NCBI RefSeq assembly: GCF_014633365.1 | Contig: NC_068349.1 | Span: forward strand, 36,036,753 to 36,100,752 | DNA from: Diospyros lotus | Taxonomy: Eukaryota; Streptophyta; Magnoliopsida; Ericales; Ebenaceae | Length of the DNA stretch: 64,000 nt | Direction: 5' to 3' | In this document: positions 12,901 to 26,900 of the stretch, in pieces | Position numbering within the stretch: the first letter of the stretch is position 1 | How the letters are laid out: every line of letters starts with the position of its first letter | The notes under the pieces: generated by a model | What the model was told of the DNA's origin: nothing | What the model saw: the letters and a program-made list of their open reading frames with translations, nothing else | Databases searched by the model: none | Position numbers and translations under genes: made by a program

Positions 12901-13499
12901 CTTTATTTTTATTTTTATCTCAATAAAATTATTTTTATTATTATCAAAATCTTATTATGGTTAACAAAACTATCATATTACAATGTTCAATTCACAATAG
13001 TAAATGTAAAATCTATATCTAGCCTGATCAATTGGGTCACTCTTGGGAGGAGAGCTAATTAATGAATGAATATATATATATATATATCAACTAAATTTTT
13101 ATTTTTATTTTTATATTTTCATATTTTTTATATAATTAATCATTTTTTTATTTTAACCTGATTTTAAGTGAATTTAATTCTTATATTTTTATCTGTAAAA
13201 AAAAATAAGATAATAAAATACACTTTACACTATGTCAAAATACAAATGTTAAATTAACTTAAAAATATAAATTTAGAAATATATTCGAAACAATGAAAAT
13301 TCGAATTGTCACACCAAAAAAAAATTTAAGTAAAAGAGTTAAATTGACTTAAAAAATGTAAATCTAATAATGTAATCAAAATAATAAAAAGTTCAAGTAA
13401 TTACAAAAAAATAAAAAATACGAGAACAAAATATAAATTTGGCCCGATAATATCATTTGTACCTGCTATTTTAACATTCGTAATATTATAAATATTTTT
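12901..13499. other. AT-rich DNA, no gene seen
   Basis: Low-complexity AT-rich sequence with a (TA)n run at about 13070-13087. No coding or element structure could be supported. Confidence 0.6.
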
Positions 13500-13794
13500 T
13501 AAATAATTAACAACACATGATCATAAAATTGTCAACAACTCGGAACAATTGTTGATATGTCATCAGGTTGCTGAGAGAAAAATAATTAAATATCTGTCTG
13601 GATACATACATGCATATATATATACATATAATATCTGATGAAATATATAGTTTGAATGAGGAAGATGAAGATGAACTCGTGAATACAGTATTCAGTATTA
13701 TTGACTGTGTGGGCAAGGGTCAAAATATTTCACCAGAAGAAACTATTGACAGTTGGTTATGACTGACCATATCTACTGCATCATCGCCGGCAGG
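13500..13794 (-). other. 3' UTR and downstream flank of the MADS gene
   Basis: This is the transcript side just past the TGA of exon 7. It is AT-rich with a small TA-rich run near 13615-13632. No clear polyadenylation signal was singled out and the UTR end is not known. Confidence 0.35.
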
Positions 13795-13944
13795 TCAGTT
13801 CTCCGGCGGCAGTGCTCGCCTGATTCCGGCGCCGTTGGGCGGCCCTATGAACAGATCCGTCTCCACTTCCAAATTCTCACCCCTCTCTCTGCATGCCACC
13901 ATTTCTCTCTGCTCATTTGGTTCTTGCCGCAGGCATTGATCGTA
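13795..13944 (-). CDS. SOC1-like: MADS gene exon 7 with C-terminal SOC1 motif
   Basis: This 150-bp terminal exon runs from acceptor TTTTGTGCAG|TACGAT to a TGA and encodes 49 residues. It contains [15 protein letters not shown], the SOC1-motif hallmark of the TM3 clade, then ends ALPPEN. It lies 4.2 kb from exon 6, so a gene caller could miss it or truncate the gene. Confidence 0.88.
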   Translation of the reverse strand, partial: YDQCLRQEPNEQREMVACRERGENLEVETDLFIGPPNGAGIRRALPPEN

Positions 13945-16900
13945 CTGCACAAAATCCATTTACAAGACGACGGGTGAATATTTTCCGGCAAGTAAAGTTA
14001 TACCACTCGAACCTCAGTGGAGACTAATTAAGGTTCAAGAGAATTAGCTCGGGATTTTGAGTTTACCAACACTATCGCCTATCACTAGGCTATTAACAGT
14101 GAAACGTAGTTAAAATTGTTCATAATCTGTCGAGGCTTACATGTTTCTACGTCTCACTGCTGTATTATTGGGCTTCATTATTCGTCGAACCATTTACTTG
14201 TACTCCTTGGGCTACACAAATGTCTACACATGCCAAAATAACAGAAATACCCCTCTCCTCTCTGCAAATTTACTTCTCCTCATCCACTGACCCATGGCCG
14301 CCTCCAGTAACTGTCCGTCGCAGCCATCCTGTCACCGCCTTCGCCTCATCGCGGTCAACACCCGCAAGAGGCGAGGCGCCGACAAGATGACAACAACGAG
14401 CAATTGCTGGAGACAGCCATGGGAAGAGGGGGAGAGAGGAGGCAGCCATAGCGTCCCTGGGTGAGGGGAGAAATAGGAAGAACAAGGAAGGGGTTTTTGC
14501 AATTTTGCAAATTTCACTTGTTCTACCGGATCTTATGGAGCCTGCTCATATACGACATGATTCTGATCTGATTATAGAAAAGATTCTCTTCAAACGAGCA
14601 AGCCTATCCTATGTATAGGATTTACACAGTGGTTGGAATAAAGACACATTTAGTTGTTAATTCCAATGTGGCAGATAGATAAAGGCATAGATCTTCACGG
14701 ACCAATCAATAGTTCAAGTCACACACTCCCATAATCCATTTTCTCTTCGGAGAACGTAGCCCAAGGAGTACAAGTAGCATTTTTCTTATTCATCATCCAA
14801 TATTTGTCAAGGCTTGTTCATATTCTGTAAAAAAAATTTAACCTTGTTTTAACAAGATCTCATTTTGAGATTTTTGTTTGCTAAAAGTTGTATCTCTCAT
14901 CTTTCATTGTAAGTTTTGAGAGTTTTCTAGCCGGAAGTACTAGCAAGTTAGCTGGATGGCTAGTAGTTGTATATATTGGACTGTGATTTGCAGTCTAAGA
15001 TTTGGTAAGTAGATTAAAAATCTCTATCTGCGTGCTAGAGTAGTGGGTGTAGATTGGGATGGCAGAACCACTATAAATCTTTTAAAGCATTACACTGCTT
15101 TTTCATGTGAAAACTTCTAATATATCCTTTAAACCTTGTTCACTTCCCAATAATCTTTTCAAAACACAAACGTTTTTAATCACCCCAATTCACCTTCCCC
15201 CTCTTGATTTTGATTGTGTTGGGCCATCTCCTATTCCAGTCTAACAAGTGTTCATCCCCCAATGCAAATCCTAGTATCAATTGTTGGCCCCAATATATTA
15301 GAACAAAGAGTATTATATGTCGGGTGGTTCATTGCAACCTAGTTCATTTCGACAACTGGTTCTTCACCATAACCCCCACAGTAGGACAATCTCCTAGCAC
15401 TAGTGGCAACCAACCTTCATCCCAACCATCCACCTGGTAATCCCACCTTGAGGCTTGTATCTAATTGGCATGATCCTCGAGTCATGTGCATTTAACAATT
15501 TTTCCCTGCTAGCCAGGTCAACAGTGAGGCAATGCCTGTCTCCATAAACATGACTCTATCCTCAGAAACCATACCTATAACAAACAGCCCTCAATAGAGC
15601 ATCATTTTCGAAATTCATAACCCACAAAACCAGCCTACCCTTGCATCTTAGTATCTGAGCTAATATTTTAAAAACCGGACCGAAAAGCAAACCGACCTAC
15701 TAATTGGATCACGGGTTAGTTGGTCCGACCGATTAAACTGGAGTGGTCCGACCGGATGATGTCATATATATATTTTATAATTAAATAATATATATTAAAT
15801 ATATATTTTAATATATATTTAAAATACTAATATTCTATATATTATTATGAGAAATATTATTATTAACTAATATACAACTAATATTTTATATATAATTGTT
15901 ATATATGTTATTAAAGAATTAATTAATAATTAAAATTTTAAAAATAAGTGAGAGGGTGAAAAAAATTTGGATCAACCCAGTTTTTGGTTCACCGGTCCAA
16001 CTAGATTTTGATCAGTTTTGACCGGGTTGAAGGAGATTTAATTTTTTGAGTCAAACCGGACCGGATAGGCCACCGGTTCCCCGTTAAACCAGTCCGACCA
16101 GCCGGTCCGATCCAGTTTTTAAAACAATGTTCTGAGCCTCTTATCAGCTCATCATCTCTAGAGGTTTAACCACTCCTCTACAACAACGATGCACAATCCA
16201 TTGAGATTGATCATATCAAGGGCTAATTGTATGTTCATTCCTTCTTTGATGAACAACACACCGTTGAATCAATCCATCCCACCCTATAGTGAATTCTTTA
16301 CAAATTTCCTCCTCAAATTCCAATGATCTTCATTGAAACAACATGGAATCCTCTCCTTTGCACGTTCCCCTCTTAAGCTTACTATTTGTGATTATCCCAA
16401 ATGGAAGCTAAGGGAAAGCATAATGTATGAATCAAAGCAGTATAGTCTGGAAGAATAGATTGTGGGTTGCAGCTTCAACCTTGTCACCCTAGAATACAAG
16501 ATTACTTTCCAAATCACTCCAAGTGACCTAAGCAAGTTTCTACTACAATCTCAACTATAAAGATTTCGCCAATTTCATTCTTTCTCACTAGGTGAGGAAG
16601 AATTTGCAAATTGATGAAACCTGGTGGACGTAGTTCACATCTCACTACTCCTAGCAAAAGGCTTTTAAGGTTGGCCTACTACTACTCACTAGAACGAGGG
16701 GATTACTTAAAAAAGCACCAGGCAGGCTCACTCTTTCACCTGGGAAAGCTCTAGAACCAGCACCAGTGATTAGATAGCGCGCTTCCTCTAGCTCTGGCAA
16801 AAGGGTAGACTGACTGGTCTCATTTACCATAGCTAAGAATGTTCACTTCAAAAGAGGTACACGTCTTGCAATCACATGCATCATTCTAGAGTTAAATCTC

Positions 16901-19900
16901 TCAACATATTGTCCAAAGAAGGTTTAGCCAAAGGAAATGTATTCCTATTCAAGCCAATCCAACTCAAACTCATCCTGGGCGACAGAATTCTTTGTGCCCA
17001 CACCCATGATCGAGATTGCATGGAATTGTCGAGTTCTTACCAAGACCTTGAGCTATAAATCAAACTATCTTTTCAAGGCAGAAAGAGACTAGTCTCAAAT
17101 AGCCACCCCTCTATAAGGTTTAGGAGGTTATTAATCTTTACTAGATTAAGAGTAATTTAAAGGCAAAGACAGAGAGCTTGTACTTTAATTTGTATTCACC
17201 AAGCAATCGTAAACCCAAATAAGAAGGCATAACATCAAAAGTCGGCTCATGTAAACCAAGCTAGTCTTGCTTGGCTTAATTGGAAAATGTGTTCGCAAGA
17301 ACTATCTCGAAGCAAGCCCTTTTGATCTACATTGGAACAAAAAGAATGCTATCAAAGGCCCTTTTTACAGGTTCTCAAAACTGCACCTGACTCACAAATT
17401 TTGTGACCAATCCCTAGTATTAGACCCACTATTAACAAGCATGTCTGCTTGCTAATGGGATCTCAAAGCCATATATATATATAGTATCGGGTCGGGGCGG
17501 GGATCCTAAATAATATCCTCACCTTGAACCTGACTATTTTCAATCAGGGGAATACCTAAACCTAACCTCTACACTGGTTAATATCTGTTGACCCCTGGCT
17601 CAACTGGGCAAGGTGGGTTCGAGTCATTTTATCAACTCTAGAGGTCACCCATGGTTCTTATAAATAGCCTAGCCCTTCATATTTGGAGATTCAATACAAC
17701 AACCAAACAAGCTTCTTTCATCATTCTTTGAATCTTTCAAAAGAATAGGGCATATTTAGTTGCAAAACATATTTTTTTATTTTTCAACAGTAATTTTTTA
17801 TTGAATAATCGAATTTTCCATTAGAAAATCAAAAACTCGGGTTTGTAACTTTTTAACTTTATACCATGAGTTCGACAACATCCATTTTTTTTTCTTGATG
17901 TTTCTAAATTTTCAAAAACCAAATGCTATAACCTTTTGAAACATAAAACATTACGATATCTTTATAGTTATAAAATTATAACTAAGAATTAAAAGATATT
18001 TCTATAAAACTGAAGAGGCCATAATTTTTCAATCCCAAAGTTTCACACTAATTTTGATTTGAGCTAATAAATGGCAGTGCACTCTCAAGGAGTAGTAAGA
18101 ATGGAACATGAGGTATAGTAATAATAAATCCTAAAAAGGGCAAAAGAGAATCACCTTCTCACTTAACATTGCATTTTCAGCTTGGAGGATCTTCCCCTAA
18201 TTAAATGCAGGAAAGAGTAATATGTCAACAATTATTGGGATAAAGGGATAAAATACAATATTAGTTCTAAAATTTTGTATTATATAATAAATAAATCACT
18301 GTATTTTAATTTTTATCATTATAAATATTAAAATTTAATTTTTATTATAGTTCTATTAATAAAAAGACGGAAAAAAAATTGAAAGAATGACTGAGTTGTA
18401 ATAAAAATCAAAGTTTAGCAATTACAGTGACAAAAATTAAAATATAATGACCAATTTATTACGACGTGACCAATTTATCCATTGAAATAATCAAGAATTA
18501 CCCTTAGCTAGCTAGCATCAAAATTTCAACAGCTTATAGTGTACATATATGTGTGTGTGTGTGTATACCTTCTCTTTAAGTTGATCAATCTGTTCCATGT
18601 AAACCTGCATCTGAAGCAAGCACAAACCAGAATGAAAGATATCATCACCTGCATGCAAAGCAAATGCAATTTCTAGGAACCCAAAACTAATTTAGTACTC
18701 CAAATGAACATGATGAACCTTCTTGGCTCGGATGATGCTTGCGCTCCGCTCCAGCTGTTGCTCCATTTGTTTCAGTTCCTCAACAGAGCACGATCCGAGA
18801 CCTTCTCCCATGAGTTTCCTGATGCAAATCCCGGTTTCAAAGTTGAGAAAAACTTGTCGATTTTAATCATCAGTTGGTGGATGCAAATTGAACAAGTTCA
18901 AAGCTAGCTAGGCCATCCAACCGTTTTGCAACTTCAAGAAGCTCTATCTTCTTCGTCATCTTCGCCGCCTCAAGCCTCAGATTCTGCCAGTCCAATCAGT
19001 AACACTATAAACCACGACCTTGTGTGAAAGTGAAAATAGAGAAAAGGAGTCAGAATGATGGATAGAAACTAAGGATGAGACGACGACAACCTCCATGTTC
19101 TGCTGCGTTTCTGGGCCATCAGGTGGTGTTTTTGCGTGCTTGCGATACCGCTGTATCGTGTCCTTCATGCTGAAGAATTTCCAAGGTTGAAACCAAATAA
19201 AATCAGTCATTGCATATACATAAAATGAAGAATGAATCATGATGTCGATTAAGACGAAGAACCCTAACTTTATATGCAAACAAAGAATTAGCAATTGTTA
19301 TACAGTAATGTGGAAAATCTGATAACTGGTGGGTAAGCTTTTTGGGTCATCTTGTTGATAAAGCTCGTTCTCTCTGCATCTCATCCTGCCCCAACCCTCG
19401 TCTTAGGTCTTGATCTTGCTTAACTCCAAATCCCCATAAAAATTTTGGTCCAGAGGTTGCTCCGACGTCCATGGGATCCTAGGATTAGCTTCAAATCTAT
19501 ATATGGTAATCTCAACCCCCAGTTCAGTAATAAAGCCTCCTTGCCTAGCCAGCTCACATTGTTTGTCCAGTTGTTTGAGATTACATATCGTATTTCCCAT
19601 CGGATTCAGATCTTAATGTCCTATATGGGTATCTCATCCCAGTAGGTATATCTTGTTAAGATTTAAAACACCAGCCTAAAACATTTGAAGAGGTCCAGCC
19701 CAATTTTCTTTTGGCCCAACTCAGAGAACTTTCTATAATTAGTTCATGGAGTTGGTAGACAATAATAATAAAAATAAAATAAAAATAAGAAGAAAGCGGG
19801 ATAAGTGTGTGGTGTGGAATAATTATGATTATTAAATGTGATTAGTGTGTCTAGCATATTGTGTGGTTATTAGTGTATTTGTATTGCTATAAATACCCCT

Positions 19901-22900
19901 TCTTGTAAGCTTTGGATATCATCCCATAGCAAGCTTTCAAATAAGCAATAAAGCTTGAAATTGTAGCTCTTCTTGAAAGAGTTGTATTTTCTTGAGTGAA
20001 GTGTGAGAATGTGTGGGTTTTCTAGAATTAATTTCTAGAAAAATTAGTCTTCAATATTTAGTAAATTTCCTCTTCTTTGAGTGGTAAATTAAATAGAATT
20101 GTGTACTCTAATTTTTTCTCAACATATTTCTTCTAATCCACCTCATCCTCATCCAGGTGATCCTAGGTTTTACCTATTTAGTTGTCATGGCCTCTCAGCA
20201 AGAGTGCAATGATAATCAATGGCCATTTGTGTCCTACAGTTGGGATTTACAAGCTAGGTTTCTTAGATTCCACTTATAGAGTATAGTTTATGTCCCTTGA
20301 ATTTCTAATGAGTTGGTGGCTTGCAGTAGTTGGGTATATCTTACTAGGTTAAGCGGTGATCTGTTTGTTGCTAGTTTTTATTCCCCAAGACATGGTGTTG
20401 GAAGTATGATGGGCTTCAATCCCATTTGGTTGGAGGAAGAAGGGTATATTGAAGAGTCACTATATCACTTGTAGTTTAATGCATCAAGGAAACACAAAGA
20501 GGAAGAAACATAAGAAATATAATTTCATTCAAGAAGATATGACACTCTGCTCTACTATACGCATGACTTCCTAGAGTTAATTAGGCATAGATAGACTCAC
20601 ACATACTTGTACCCTTCACTTTAAAATTAAGGTCACAGCCAACAAAAGAGATACAACACAGATCGACTAGGCACATGCATAGAGCAAACCCGACAGCACC
20701 AAGCACCAGGGCTAACCACCAGGTAGCCAAAGAACATCCCAAAATGAGAAAAGCATAAGCTAGCTAGAGCTAGGAGCTTTTGCGATGGACTGACAAAGGC
20801 TCTAAGCCATTGGAAGGCTAAGGGCTAAACTAGTAAGTTTTTGCCTCTCAAAAGAGGGTGGGAAGGTGACCCCGAAGGGCCTCGGCCGGCCGTAGGCAAG
20901 CACCAACGTGGCCAACCACAGAATCCCAGCAGGCAAGCAACATTGAAGAGCAAGAACAAAATAGCCTAGCCAAACACATACATACATACAAACAAGATAA
21001 GATTGAAGTACAAACTAAAACATAACCCAGTATAACAAAAGAACACCATTTAACAGAGAAAGGCCAAGAGAAAGCAAAATCACGAATCCAAAGTACACGG
21101 CTAAGCATCTGCTTGGTGAAGCAAACCACTCAGTACTTTCTAGCTTCATCCGTGTTCCTCATGCTAGAGAAGAGATGTGAGTGGGTTGTGAAAGCATTCC
21201 AAGGTCCCATTGTTGAGACAACAAATGGCTTCCATGGAGCAAATCAGACCTAACAAGCCTTGATTCGAGTCATGGAGAGGGATTGCGGATGGAGGTTACA
21301 GGTGAGATTGGCAAAGAGAGGACAAGTACAGAGGAGATGGGTGAGGGGAAGTAATGGGCAATGGTACTGGGAAAAAACTAGGGTTTTGCTAAATGTTGGG
21401 GAAAACAGAAAGGAGAAGAGATAGTTGAAAGTAGTGGAATAGGTGACGAGAGGAAGCCAGGACTGCAGCTATGACAGCGTCGCAGCAGCAAGGAGGGTCC
21501 TTCCTGCTTTGGCAACTTTTACCGAGATAACTACCTTAGTAGTACTTACTTTGGAAGAACTTCACAAAATTTTCAGCTTTTTCCTTCACATAATATTAGA
21601 TAGACACGTGCCCACTTAATCACTGCCTGTTTCATGTATCTACAACCATACCATGCATGTATCTATAAACTCACATTCCTAAAGAACCTTTCATTTCCCA
21701 TGTGTCCAGACTTTTTAAGATCCTAAATAACCTTTCATTTCCCATGTGTCTAGACTTTTTAAGATTTTTATGTTTATATATTTCCAACAAGTCGTTAGTT
21801 GCTAAAACTCCATTTTGCTTGTGGATATGATAAAGAGATGTCGTGTAAATTCTTGTGTTTGTAGTCTCTCTTTTTATGTATTGAGGTTGTAATTAATTGG
21901 ACTTCTTTTGTTCTTGATCCTTTTTGCCAGATCTTTTGGTTTGCTGCCCAAGGATCTGTATTCTGTATGGGCTACTTTTTTCTATTCAACTATTGTACTT
22001 AGAACTATATATATATATATCACACATGAACAATGTTATAGTGCCAACATTGATTCAGATAATAAAAGAAGAAAGAAATGTTTGCTTCCGATTTAACTTA
22101 AAGATAAGCCTTGGTATATGGAGCGAATTAATGAAACAAGACCTGTATAGATTTTAAAGCTTTGCTAATTAAGTCGAGTCTAAGTTTAATTAGTAAGTTC
22201 CAATAACAAGTACTATTTGTAACAATTTGTAGTTTTATTTTCTTATATTTAGGGTTTTAAAACTAATTTGGAGCATTTTCAAGTTGGAAGAGAATAAGAA
22301 AAATAGCTTGAGACTGGAGAATCATCGAAACTAGGTTATAGCAAGTAAAATTGACCCATTGGGTGATTTAAGGACCAATGGATGGCAATGGTGGGGCATA
22401 GGATGATATACGAGAGTAAAAGAAATAAAAATCAAATTTTTTGAAGTCTTTCAAAATAGGATTAGAGTATTTGGAAATAGAATATTAATTTTTAAAAATT
22501 CAAAACAAAAATGACAATCTATTTCAAAATAGAGGCATATTCCAAAATAAAATTAGTAGAACTTTAGATAGTTATGCAATTTTTCATTCGAGGATGAAAT
22601 TGAATACCAAACTTGGGCCGGTGTTGATGGCCGGGTTTCATGCATGGTATTCGCACATTATCATCCACAATTTGAATGTTTTTAGAATGCAAAGATTTGA
22701 TCATTTGGTAGATTAAATTTTGAATTAGAGTGAGCATTTTATACTTGAGAGTGGAACAAGCAATGTGGTAATTACTTGAGATTCAAAGGATTAAACCAAC
22801 TCAAGGTAAACCCTTGATCATCCATGCATGCCATGGTCTAACATGCAAGGATAAACATGCAAATATTTTAGAACCAATGATAAGACAAAAAGAAGGAACT

Positions 22901-23878
22901 CATCAAAGATTGTTATAGGCTCTAAAAGGAGCTCGGAAAGTTGATCTTTGGTTGCAGAAGGAGAAGACAAAACCTCCGACAAACATACATCTAAGAGGGA
23001 ATCTCTTTTGACAAATGGCCAGGTTGCCCCCTAAAAAAAAGGCTAGAAAGGCCAAAAAGAAAGGTTATATGGTTATTAAGGCACCAAATATAAGAGATAG
23101 ATCAAATTTCTCTCCCTCATTTGTATGCATTAGTTGAATATTCGAGAGGTGGAAAGAGGTAGGAGACTTCTCATAGTTTAAGGGGGTTGACCTTAAAGCC
23201 TTTTCACCAAGTTGGACCAAATGTAACAAAGTTTTGATCACCTGTGTGTTAGAATTTTTCCATAAATGGGCTATCACTAATTGAAATTTTGAGTTGTGAA
23301 AAACGAGTTGATATGATCGATAAACTCAGTTAAAGTAATCCAATCAAGTTTCTAGATATAAGTTCATCTCATCATTTAATTATGTGTGATATGAAAAGAT
23401 ATATATAAAGAGTCTATAAGTTATTGAACTTATATGTGATATGAAAAGGTGTAGTAAGTCTACAAGTTGTTGAATTGTTTGATGGGATAGTCTATTAAAG
23501 AGACTCTAAGGCTAGGTCTCCTCTCTCATCTAGGATTTAATTTTCTACTCAAATAGAAAATAGTAATTGTTTGCCCCATTGATATAACTTCTATACAATT
23601 ATTGGAGAGGGAAAGGGAGATGAAGCACCTACTCAAAACATGTGAATTTTCTTATGTTGATTCAATCTATTAGTGTCTACCAGCAATTCGCCTAATAAAG
23701 AGAAGATTTAGTTGGTTGTGGAATCTAGTATTTCTATAACCCTCTTTTGATTTTGTTCTATTTTTGGTGTTGAATAAAAGATTATATCCAACAATTTGGT
23801 CTTTATTTTTTTTCATTAAAAAGGAGGAAATATACAACCCCAATGACAATTTTGGTTTATATAGTAGCTTAGAAACAG

Positions 23879-23910
<32 letters not shown>

Positions 23911-26900
23911 TAATTATATGAATTTTAAAACATTGATAGAGGGGAAAAGAGTGGACTATCTTGGAGGATATAATTAAACTTCACCACTTGGTAAGTCCGA
24001 CCTTTCATTCTCATGACATTTGATGGCTATGCATGTGAGATACATATACTTGCCTAGATTCCCTAAAATATCATGGGTGGTTTGGACATTAGATTTGTTG
24101 TTGTTTGAACACAACAATAATATTTAAAGTCTCAAGGAATTCGTCTTCAAACTTGTAAATTCCTACAAGGAAGAACACCGTCAAAGGGCATAGGGCAACC
24201 CTTGCTCATATACTTCGATGGTTAAGTCAGTAGATAGCAAATTGATGAAGAATTCATAGAGCACTTGATATCAATAAGAATGACTTAGGGGGTAGGGGTC
24301 CTCCAGTATTTATATAAATGGTTTCCTAAAAGAGGTAGGACTACTTGTTGATGTAAGATAAGAATTGTTATCAGATAATTCTTATTTGCTAAGAGGTTTT
24401 CAAAGTAGACATCGGAGGTAAAAACTGCACACGTTTCTTTGTGGGACACCCTACAACTAGTCTCTTGGGAGACTCAATTGAGGCAAGTTTTTAGACTCTC
24501 GCAAGAGACTCTCGCAAGAGGTAGCTTAGAGGGTCGATGCACAAGGGTCTCCCGGAGACTCTTCCTTGCCCAAGAGACTTTGTAGGGTCCTTTAGCCTGG
24601 TTTTTTGCCCTTTTTTATTTATTTATTATTTTCTTCTATATATGTTATTTTATTTATTATTTTTGTTCAATTTTTTAGTCATTACACACATTAAGGCTAT
24701 TTAGGGATCTTAAGATGAGAATACCTACGGAGGGATTGCCAACTTAGTTAAATCATTTTGGTTGGATTTCAAGATAAGGAATTAAAGGGTTACCATATGG
24801 AAATAGTGGTCTATGTTGAAAAGCATTTGAAATGGTTTAGAAAAATGGGATAGGATGCATATTTCATCTCTTCTCTGCACATGGATTTAATGAGTTATCG
24901 AGCTCATCCTTACATTCTAAACATTTTTAGATGGACAAGAGGAGATTATGAACACTGAGCAGTGTTCTAAAACACGCTAGGCGTTAGTCGGGCACCCGAT
25001 TGGGGCGTAGCGCCTAGGCGGGGACTAGGCAGGGCCTAGAAATTTTTATTTATTTATTTATTTTAAACATTTTGATGTTATTTTTAAGTAAATTAAAGTT
25101 GAAACAAGTGAAATAATGAAATTAAGCTTGAGAAAATAAATTGTTGTTTGCCAAGAACCAACAATAGCAAGATGCAGCAACAAGAAGTTGTTATAAATAT
25201 TAAATAACATTAACAAATATTAAAATATAAATAACATTTAACTTGTTTGCTCACAAGTTACAAATATTAAAATATTTAAAATAATAATAAATATTTAAAT
25301 AACAAATTCACACATTAATAAATATTAACATAAATAATAAATTAACTAACAAAAATAAAAAAAAAGGCAAGGCAACAGCAAGCAGCAAGCGCAAGCGCTT
25401 ACTGCTTGCTTATTGCTTACCGCAAGGTGAGGAAGACGAGAGAGAGAGAGAGCTGGAAAGCAGAGTGCAATGAAGGTCGAGGGTGGCAGCGTAAGACGAA
25501 AAGGCTAACAGAAATGGAAAGCGGCGATGACGACTCTGCAAGAGACGACAGCGACGTGCAACGAGAGAGGCTTTGACAAAAAGGGCAAGCGGCGACGACG
25601 ACTCGACAAGAGACAGTCGGCGGTGGTGTGCAAGAGAGAGAAGGGGAAATCGACAAGGTAAGGGGAAACAAAAACCCTAATCGGCCAGGCGATTCACGCG
25701 GTTAGGCGGCCGCCTTGGCTGACTAGGCACCGCCCGGTACCGATTAGCCAGGCCGGTGCTTAAGGGGGCCGATTAGGCCATAATCGCGGCGGTCTGTCTC
25801 CGCCTAGCGCCTAGGCGGCCGCCTAGGCCGAGTTTTCGAACACTGACACTGAGTAATGAGCAAAAATGTTAATGAGCATAGTAATGGTATGGTTTGCTTT
25901 TTAACAATTAGAATATTGTGGGTTCAAGTTATGAAAATAGTTTATTTATAAAAATGTAAGGAAAAAGTTACGTACAAATACTATCTTCTCCAGATTCTCA
26001 TAAATGTGGAGAGCCTAGCTAATTATATTTTGGTCAAGACTTTTCTAGTTGACTAATATTTTAGTATATGTTGTCTTAGTAGTAATGTACGATTACTTCT
26101 TTACGACTAGAAGGCTATAGGTTTAAGTTATGGGAACAATCTATTTGTAAAAAAAAATAATAATAAGGAAAATACTACGTACAAATACTATCCTCCCCAA
26201 CTCTCACAAAATGGAGAGCCTAACTTGAATGCAATGCAAGAACAAAAGGGAATACCTAATTTTTTTGTCAAGGTTTGTCTTGTCGGCTAATATTATATGT
26301 ATGGATTGGAATACATATAAGCATTAGTAGTGATAGTAAGAATGTTACTCCATTGTGACTAGATGACTACGAGTTCAAGTTTTGGAAACAATTTATTTAT
26401 AAATAAAATAAAATAAAAAAGATACGTGCAAATAATATTGTCCCACAAGAGAGGTTAATAACTTGAATCCGATGCAAATATGTGTTGGAATAAATAGTCT
26501 TGGTTTGGGAGAGATTTAGCAATGGAAATGAATGAATTATAAAATTAAGAGTGAAATGGAAATAAAGACAATGAATAGAAGATTCTTTCTCCTAGTTTGA
26601 AAGATAATAGCATAAAATATAATAAAAGTACAACGAGCACTTCTAGTCTCTTTTCTGTCGAATCTCCTCCAATTTGGAGGAGAAAAGTGTTCATTTAAGT
26701 GGATTGGATGGAAACAATTTACCTCCAATGCCTTTCTATTTCATTACTAAAATGCCTCCTACATAAAGAGAATCCATTTCCATCATTTTCCTTTCCATCC
26801 ATTTGCATTTACTTCACTCTCTCCCAAACACACTCTTAGTAGTAATGGTAAAGTTACTATTTTATGACTACAGGACTATAAGTTAAGTTGTGAAAACTGT

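Noticed and set aside
18620..18718. Additional MADS exon between exons 4 and 5
   Set aside because: Exon sizes and phases already match the family pattern, and this gap has no coding-like sequence.
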